Below are positions 37,557 to 42,026 of a stretch of 42,026 bases of DNA, one piece after another. The stretch lies in assembly GCA_913051825.1 (NCBI GenBank), contig CAJXCR010000008.1:1-42026 (forward strand), read 5' to 3'. The notes below the pieces were generated by a model. It did not search any database and was not told the origin of the DNA. It saw only the letters and a program-made list of their open reading frames with translations. A program made the translations under genes and the position numbers. This stretch comes from an uncultured Halieaceae bacterium (GTDB lineage: Bacteria > Pseudomonadota > Gammaproteobacteria > Pseudomonadales > Halieaceae). Every line of letters begins with the position of its first letter. The stretch's first letter is position 1.

Positions 37557-38033
37557 TTAAGCATCTAATTCTTGCAACAAAGATTTAATGTCTTCGTGAT
37601 GAGTTTTAGTTTTCACCTTCGACATAACATGCTTCAAACGACCGTCTGTTCCAATAATAAAAGTGGTTCTAAGAATACCCATGTATTCTCGTCCCATGAA
37701 TTTTTTCAACCCCCAGACTCCGTACTTTTCTGCTACTGCATGATCTTCATCAGACAACAACGTAAATTTTAGTTTTTCTTTATCGTCGAACCTAGCAAGT
37801 CTTTCTGGCGAGTCGGGACTAACAGCCAGAACCACTACTTTATTTTTCTTAATCCATTGTCGGCTATCTCTAATTCCTGCTGCCTGAACGGTGCAACCAG
37901 GAGTCATCGCCTTGGGATAAAAGTATAAAACAACCGCTTTATTATCTCGATATTCAGATAACTTAACTGACTTTCCCATCTGATCTGGTAGCTTAAAATC
38001 GGGGGCCAGATTGCCAATCTTCGGAAACGACAT
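37557..38033 (-). CDS. bcp: Bcp/PrxQ-type thiol peroxidase lacking the usual resolving cysteine
   Basis: Thioredoxin-dependent peroxiredoxin that reduces H2O2 and organic hydroperoxides. 158 residues (E. coli Bcp 156). The peroxidatic Cys is C47 in KAMTPGCTVQAAGIRDS. In E. coli Bcp the resolving Cys lies five residues later; here that position is Ala52, so the protein probably works as a 1-Cys or alternative 2-Cys type. Other family features (LAPDFKLPDQMGKSVKLSEY, VVLYFYPK, GVWGLKKFMGREYMGILRTTFII) are intact. Upstream of the amidohydrolase-like gene on the same strand. Confidence 0.92.
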   Translation of the reverse strand: MSFPKIGNLAPDFKLPDQMGKSVKLSEYRDNKAVVLYFYPKAMTPGCTVQAAGIRDSRQWIKKNKVVVLAVSPDSPERLARFDDKEKLKFTLLSDEDHAVAEKYGVWGLKKFMGREYMGILRTTFIIGTDGRLKHVMSKVKTKTHHEDIKSLLQELDA

Positions 38034-38105
38034 GCCTATACTCCTCTATAACATTAACTAAAGGTCATACTCCTAATAATAAACAGCTAGCCAAGTTAGC
38101 GTGGC

Positions 38106-38645
38106 CTACCAACTCCGCTCTATTTCGCTCATTCTAACGGGAAAGTGATTGTTTTTCTTATCTTCAAAGAATTCCTCGATTGTCTGCTTTACTACTGGGA
38201 AAGCTATTTCATCCCAAGGAATTTCTGAATTTTCATAAAGTCTCGTCTCATAACTTTCTGGACCGGGTTCAAATTTACCTTCCCGTATCTGGCAAAGGAA
38301 AAAAATATAAAGCTGGTTAATATATGGAACGTCATAAAGACGATATAGCTGAATTTCTTCAGCAGCTATCCTAGCTTCTTCCCAAGTTTCCCTAGCAGCA
38401 CCGTCCGCCGCCGTTTCTCCATTTTCCAAAAAGCCCGCTGGTAATGTCCATAAATTTATCCGTGGCTCAATAGCTCGCTTACACAGGAGTAGTTTGCCAT
38501 CATAAGTTGGAACACATCCCACGATCACACGAGGATTTGTATAGTGAATGTGATCGCAGACAGTGCAGATCGCACGCTGACGATTATCACCTTCGGGTAT
38601 AGAAAGACGAGTAGGCGAGCCGCACTTTGAACAAAATTTTATCAT
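38106..38645 (-). CDS. Nudix hydrolase with N-terminal zinc ribbon
   Basis: 179 residues. A zinc ribbon opens the protein (C5, C8, C27, C30: FCSKCG and ICTVCD), as in NADH pyrophosphatase-related Nudix enzymes. The Nudix box follows at about residues 73-95: GFLENGETAADGAARETWEE, with all Glu residues. It probably hydrolyses a nucleotide sugar, dinucleotide or ADP-ribose-like substrate; it is shorter than NudC and has no N-terminal NudC domain. It lies between the flavin reductase and bcp, same strand. Confidence 0.88.
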   Translation of the reverse strand: MIKFCSKCGSPTRLSIPEGDNRQRAICTVCDHIHYTNPRVIVGCVPTYDGKLLLCKRAIEPRINLWTLPAGFLENGETAADGAARETWEEARIAAEEIQLYRLYDVPYINQLYIFFLCQIREGKFEPGPESYETRLYENSEIPWDEIAFPVVKQTIEEFFEDKKNNHFPVRMSEIERSW

Positions 38646-38669
38646 CCAATAAATTTTACCTGAAAAAGC

Positions 38670-39158
38670 CTAGGGAGAGTAATCAAGGCTAACGTATGAA
38701 CCTCCGTGAAACAACAACGGACGTCCGGGCAGATCACAGAAATAAATCTCATTAACTTTTCCAAGGACAATGGTGTGATCTCCACAAGAAATCGTTCGAT
38801 CGGTTACACAGACATATTGGACTAGAGCATCCTTAATCAGAGGCACCTGAGATCTATCTTGGTCCATATGCTTCAGTGCGAGATCGTTTTTCCCTTCTTG
38901 AGAATAGATATTCGATAAATCAACCTGGGATTCACTTAAGACATTGATCGAAAATTGATCGCAAGCTTGATAGGCATGACTTATCGAAAGCTGATTCTGG
39001 ACACACCACAAAATCATCGGTGGCTCCAAAGAAACTGACGAAAAAGAATTGACTGTTATTGCTATAGGTGACCCATCTTTATATGTGGCTACCAAGCATA
39101 CGCCAGTAGCAAAGCTACCAAATGCTCTCCGAAGAGTTTTATGATCCAAGCTATTCAT
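38670..39158 (-). CDS. Flavin reductase-like FMN-binding protein
   Basis: 162-residue split-barrel FMN protein (PF01613), the type that makes reduced flavin for two-component monooxygenases. Family features: LRRAFGSFATGVCLVATYKDG at the start, AITVNSFSSVSLEPPMILWCVQN, FSINVLSESQVDLSN, and DHTIVLGKVNEIYFCDLPGRPLLFHGGSY. Length and order match HpaC/RutF-like reductases. It lies 24 bases before the Nudix gene and 47 bases after moaE. The LLM oxidoreductase 1.5 kb away is a possible partner if that enzyme uses FMN. Confidence 0.9.
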   Translation of the reverse strand: MNSLDHKTLRRAFGSFATGVCLVATYKDGSPIAITVNSFSSVSLEPPMILWCVQNQLSISHAYQACDQFSINVLSESQVDLSNIYSQEGKNDLALKHMDQDRSQVPLIKDALVQYVCVTDRTISCGDHTIVLGKVNEIYFCDLPGRPLLFHGGSYVSLDYSP

Positions 39159-39205
39159 AAAATTCTAGGCATAATATAAAAATTAGATTCACATAAAACA
39201 TTTAT

Positions 39206-39673
39206 CTAGCTGGCATCCCACCTCGCGATGCGATCTCCATCCGAAGCAAGGGAATCTATCCATCGGACACCTTCCTCAGTCTCCTCCTTCTTCCAAAATG
39301 GTGCTTTAGTTTTCAAGTAATCCATAACAAATTCGCAACAGTTAAAAGCGTCGCCACGATGGGTAGCGGCAGACCCGACCCAGACGATAGGATCTCGCGG
39401 CAGCAGTAATCCCACTCTATGCACCACGCAGGTGGATTCAATATCCCAACGATCTAAGGCTTCCTTTATGATTCCCTTGATGGATTTCTCAGTCATTCCT
39501 GGGTAGTGCTCAAGAAATAAAGACTTGAGGGGAATGCCTTTAGCATCGGTCGCTCTTACATAACCAGTAAATGTAACGAGCCCACCAGTCCTATTTGTTT
39601 CGTCAAATAGGGTAGACTGCAGAGATCCTGGTTCAAATCGCTCCTCCTGCAATCTCACTATCATAGAAGACAT
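39206..39673 (-). CDS. moaE: Molybdopterin synthase catalytic subunit MoaE
   Basis: Large subunit of molybdopterin synthase; adds two sulfurs from MoaD thiocarboxylate to precursor Z (cPMP). 155 residues (E. coli 150). GGLVTFTGYVR, LFLEHYPGMTE, VVHRVGLLLPRDPIVWVG, HRGDAFNCCEFVMDYLKTKA and FWKKE (catalytic lysines) are all present. Five bases after moaD, last gene of a moaC-moaD-moaE run. Confidence 0.96.
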   Translation of the reverse strand: MSSMIVRLQEERFEPGSLQSTLFDETNRTGGLVTFTGYVRATDAKGIPLKSLFLEHYPGMTEKSIKGIIKEALDRWDIESTCVVHRVGLLLPRDPIVWVGSAATHRGDAFNCCEFVMDYLKTKAPFWKKEETEEGVRWIDSLASDGDRIARWDAS

Positions 39674-39678
39674 AGGGA

Positions 39679-39933
39679 CTATCCACCCGTCATTGGAGGA
39701 AAAAAGGCCAATTCGTCACCATCTTGGATAGCTGTGTCAGCAGAGACCACGACCTGATTTACGCTAATAACTATGTTGGATTGATTTAACGCTTCTTCCC
39801 AGATCGGGCCATAGGATTTAGACAGATGAATCCTCACCTTATCCACAGTAGCCAATTCAGATAGGTCGCTAATATCAATAGAACTAGCATTAAGAGTCTC
39901 ACGCAACCTACCGAAAAAAAATACTTTAATCAT
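39679..39933 (-). CDS. moaD: Molybdopterin synthase sulfur-carrier subunit MoaD
   Basis: Ubiquitin-fold sulfur carrier, activated by MoeB at its C-terminal glycine. 84 residues (E. coli 81). It ends FFPPMTGG, the required Gly-Gly, and has the family strands IKVFFFGRLRETL and QDGDELAFFPP. Its ATG directly follows the moaC stop (TAGATG), so the two are translationally coupled. Confidence 0.95.
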   Translation of the reverse strand: MIKVFFFGRLRETLNASSIDISDLSELATVDKVRIHLSKSYGPIWEEALNQSNIVISVNQVVVSADTAIQDGDELAFFPPMTGG

Positions 39934-40413
39934 CTATGCACTATTTATCCAACTACCACTTTTCCCGCCATGCTTTTCAAGCAAACGTAGATGCTCAATA
40001 GAAATTTCACGATCGACCCCCTTACACATATCATAGATCGTCAAAGCCGCGATTGAAGCGGCAGTCATTGCCTCCATTTCCACCCCTGTCTTTGCTGATA
40101 AAGAGCACGTCGCGGTGACTTGTACCCCTGGCAATTCAAAATCTATAACAAAATCTACCGAAATCTTTTCAAGCAGCAGAGGATGACATAGAGGGATAAG
40201 TTCCGAGCATCTCTTAGCTGCTTGTATTCCAGCTATACGCGCAACTGACAATACATCGCCTTTCTTGTGCGATCCATCTTCAATTAATGTCAGCGTCTCC
40301 TTTCTCATGACTACAGATACCGCAGCTATAGCTCGACGAGAAGTTTTGGCCTTACTCCCGACATCGACCATAGTCGCTGCGCCAGATTTGTCTAAATGAC
40401 TCAATTTCTTCAT
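39934..40413 (-). CDS. moaC: Cyclic pyranopterin monophosphate synthase MoaC
   Basis: Converts the MoaA product (3',8-cH2GTP) to cPMP, the second step of molybdenum cofactor synthesis. 159 residues (E. coli 161). LIPLCHPLLLEKISVDF and KTGVEMEAMTAASIAALTIYDMCKG hold the active-site residues; VDVGSKAKTSRRAIA is the N-terminal block. First gene of the moaC-moaD-moaE run; moaA, moaB, mog and moeA are not in the window. It is divergent from the LLM gene. Confidence 0.97.
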   Translation of the reverse strand: MKKLSHLDKSGAATMVDVGSKAKTSRRAIAAVSVVMRKETLTLIEDGSHKKGDVLSVARIAGIQAAKRCSELIPLCHPLLLEKISVDFVIDFELPGVQVTATCSLSAKTGVEMEAMTAASIAALTIYDMCKGVDREISIEHLRLLEKHGGKSGSWINSA

Positions 40414-40539
40414 ATTGACTGACCAAAAACCTATTCGTTCAAAATACTTGTTGTAAGGGAAGAAGCTATTTATAACATGTTATTCGCCATTTATAATGCT
40501 TAGACATGATATAAAGCTACGCCTTACTAGTAGCAAAAC

Positions 40540-40572
40540 GCCTTTAATATAAAAGCTTTCGGTTATAAAGGC
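40540..40572. promoter_or_regulatory. Inverted repeat upstream of the LLM gene
   Basis: GCCTTTA (40540-40546) and TAAAGGC (40566-40572) are perfect inverted arms around 19 bases. A second pair, GCTAC (40516-40520) and GTAGC (40530-40534), lies just upstream. Both sit in the 209-base divergent region between moaC and the LLM gene, which holds no gene. Operator or leader hairpin are both possible. I could not fit the known Moco riboswitch here. Confidence 0.35.
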
Positions 40573-40622
40573 ATAAGTTTATTGCATGATAATCTTTAGT
40601 ATTAAAGTTCTGGAGCACAAAC

Positions 40623-41636
40623 ATGACAGATTTATCACTTGGCTTACACTTAGGTTACTGGGGTGCGCTACCTCAACCCAATTTAGTAGAACTTACTCAG
40701 GAAGCTGAATCACTTGGTTATGACTCTGTTTGGGTAGCAGAATCGTGGGGTAACGATTGCTTTACGCCTTTGGCATGGCTTGGCGCCAACACCTCTCGAA
40801 TTCGCTTGGGTACCGGTATTGCTCAACTCTCTGCGCGCACCCCCGCATCTTGCGCAATGGCCACATTAGCTTTAGATCATCTGTCTGAGGGAAGAATGAT
40901 ATTGGGTTTAGGAGTTTCTGGGCCACAAGTAGTCGAGGGATGGTATGGACAGCCATACACCAAACCAATAACGAGGACGCGAGAATACGTAGACATAATC
41001 CGTAAGATTTTAGCCAGAAAAGAACCTGTCACTAGTGACGGAGAATTTTATCCCTTGCCGTATTCAGGAACCGGAAGCTGGGGCATGGGGAAATCACTCA
41101 AATCTATCGTTCATCCCTTACGTTCAGACGTGCCGATCTTTATAGGCGCAGAAGGCCCCAAGAATGTTACTCAGACAGCTCGAATCGCTGACGGATGGCT
41201 ACCTTTGTACTACTCTCCTTATAGACCTGAGGTATATTCTGACCAATTGATTGATGCAAAACCTGGATTCGAGATTTCAGCAACAGTGTTAGCCAACGTG
41301 GATGATGATTTGAGCAGAGCACTTTATCCGGTCAAGGCAATGTTAGGCTTCTATATTGGAGGAATGGGATCTAAAGATAAGAATTTTCATCGTGATCTCA
41401 TGGCCCGTATGGGTTATCCAAATGAAGCAGAGGAAATCCAAGAATTATTCTTTGCGGGAAAAAAAGACCAAGCAATAGAGGTCGTTCCAGACAAGTTTGC
41501 TGATGAAATCTCACTCTGTGGGCCAGTAGACAGGATTAAAGAGAAACTTTCTGACTGGAAAAAGTCTCCCGTCACTTCTTTACTAATTAATGGAGATGCA
41601 AATCTACTTCGGCAAATGGCAGAGTTAGCCCTATAA
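40623..41636 (+). CDS. LLM-class (F420-dependent type) flavin oxidoreductase
   Basis: 337-residue luciferase-like TIM barrel. The N-terminus LGLHLGYWGALPQPNLVELTQEA followed by YDSVWVAESWGNDCFTPLAW is typical of F420-dependent members such as the Rv3520c group. RLGTGIAQLSARTPASCAM, LSEGRMILGLGVSGPQVVEGWYG and VPIFIGAEGPKNVTQTARIADGWLP follow the same family. A good Shine-Dalgarno (GGAG, 40612-40615) precedes the ATG by seven bases. Cofactor could be F420 or FMN; no fbi genes are in the window. The substrate is unknown. It is divergent from moaCDE, with an inverted repeat in the shared region. Confidence 0.88.
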   Translation: MTDLSLGLHLGYWGALPQPNLVELTQEAESLGYDSVWVAESWGNDCFTPLAWLGANTSRIRLGTGIAQLSARTPASCAMATLALDHLSEGRMILGLGVSGPQVVEGWYGQPYTKPITRTREYVDIIRKILARKEPVTSDGEFYPLPYSGTGSWGMGKSLKSIVHPLRSDVPIFIGAEGPKNVTQTARIADGWLPLYYSPYRPEVYSDQLIDAKPGFEISATVLANVDDDLSRALYPVKAMLGFYIGGMGSKDKNFHRDLMARMGYPNEAEEIQELFFAGKKDQAIEVVPDKFADEISLCGPVDRIKEKLSDWKKSPVTSLLINGDANLLRQMAELAL

Positions 41637-41680
41637 ATTGTCTAGCATTCCTCTTATTTCATATAGACAGCGACCGATAT

Positions 41681-41696
41681 ACGGTACCGGTGCCGT
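41681..41696. terminator. 16-base imperfect palindrome after the LLM gene
   Basis: ACGGTACC and GGTGCCGT pair at seven of eight positions with no loop bases, 45 bases after the LLM stop. As RNA it would need to open the centre to make a loop. No T-run follows. It may be a weak terminator or an operator for the gene at the right edge. A second small repeat, CTAAAA/TTTTAG, lies at 41707-41727. Confidence 0.25.
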
Positions 41697-41827
41697 CAAT
41701 TTCGCTCTAAAAGAAGCCGCGTTTTAGGCAATACTTGAATACTTTGATATGGCCTATCAACCAAACACTTTGCATCCGCTGCTGTATTTGATAACCTTTC
41801 CGGCCACTAGAATTTTGAGATATCACA

Positions 41828-42026
41828 ATGGGTATCGAGATTAATGGATCTGGGCCGGCTGGGTATGCGTCCACTCCAGTAACGAATATTAACAATCAAG
41901 TTTCGCAAACCAAGAAGGCCGAGGCTGAGGATCCGCTTAATGCCATGGTGGACTCCTATACCCCTAGCGAGCCAAAAGAAGACGATCTTGGGCTTTACAG
42001 CAAGAAAGGTCAATTGTACGGCGGAG
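41828..42026 (+). CDS. Unrecognised hydrophilic protein, N-terminal part (cut by right edge)
   Basis: From the ATG at 41828 the frame stays open for 66 codons to the end of the window. It starts MGIEINGSGPAGYASTPVTN and continues with a Lys/Glu/Asp-rich, low-hydrophobicity stretch, with no signal peptide or membrane segment. Base composition is visibly more GC-rich than most neighbours, and the upstream Shine-Dalgarno is poor (TTGAGA). The first 66 residues look disordered, as in some secreted, flagellar or regulatory proteins, but I recognise no family. An overlapping minus-strand frame here is less convincing. Confidence 0.5.
   Translation, partial: MGIEINGSGPAGYASTPVTNINNQVSQTKKAEAEDPLNAMVDSYTPSEPKEDDLGLYSKKGQLYGG

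Noticed and set aside
41751-41773. TGGC...TTGC resembling a sigma-54 promoter
   Set aside because: The spacing between the GG and GC elements is far too long (19 instead of 10 bases).
41807-42013. 68-codon minus-strand frame at the right edge
   Set aside because: Hydrophobic/basic composition with no recognised motif; the plus-strand frame opposite it looks more like protein.

Overview
The window is a dense, AT-rich (roughly 40% GC by eye) bacterial chromosome segment with 38 protein genes, two of them cut by the window ends. It has very short intergenic gaps, and I see no tRNA, rRNA, CRISPR array, transposase or phage gene. Gene content and order point to a gammaproteobacterium. The blocks ftsK-lolA-rarA-serS, trxB, aat, infA, clpA-clpS, icd, rluE-nudJ-mnmA-hflD-purB and roxA all have Escherichia coli counterparts in similar neighbourhoods, while bpt next to aat and the thrH gene are Pseudomonas-like. 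Low GC and tight packing fit a free-living, possibly marine, streamlined lineage, but I cannot name the genus.

Layout. 1-594: start of a TauD/TfdA-type dioxygenase (minus, runs off the left edge). 749-2878: periplasmic tail-specific protease Prc. 2994-8728 (minus): ftsK-lolA-rarA-serS, i.e. chromosome segregation, lipoprotein transport, replication-fork maintenance and seryl-tRNA synthesis. 8943-11644 (plus): trxB, then aat-bpt-infA. 11663-14295 (minus): clpS-clpA. Aat, Bpt, ClpS and ClpA together form a complete N-degron pathway, from tagging to recognition to unfolding, in one 4.4 kb stretch. 14342-15595: icd. 15737-21121 (plus): rluE, nudJ, mnmA, hflD, purB and roxA; roxA seems to start with ATT.

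21175-28902 (minus) is a four-gene operon, pccB-pccA-mcm-meaB. It would carry propionyl-CoA through methylmalonyl-CoA to succinyl-CoA, feeding the TCA cycle. The biotin-carrying subunit is unusually long (937 residues) and has an insertion inside its ATP-grasp domain. No methylmalonyl-CoA epimerase gene is present in the window.

29148-34293: pabB (plus, folate), converging on a minus-strand run xthA-yajC-dcyD-(cN-I-like 5'-nucleotidase)-thrH. 34431-37516: a GTG-started acyl-CoA ligase converging on a SnoaL-like protein and an amidohydrolase-fold protein that has lost most metal ligands. 37557-40413 (minus): Bcp-type peroxiredoxin, zinc-ribbon Nudix hydrolase, flavin reductase and moaC-moaD-moaE (molybdopterin synthesis). 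40623-41636: an LLM-class (F420 or FMN) oxidoreductase. 41828 to the right edge: the N-terminus of an unrecognised hydrophilic protein.

The part least explained by housekeeping functions is 34.4-41.6 kb, plus the TauD gene at the far left. It combines an acyl-CoA ligase, a degenerate amidohydrolase, a SnoaL fold, a flavin reductase and an LLM oxidoreductase, which could form a small catabolic or redox module. That link is inferred from proximity only.
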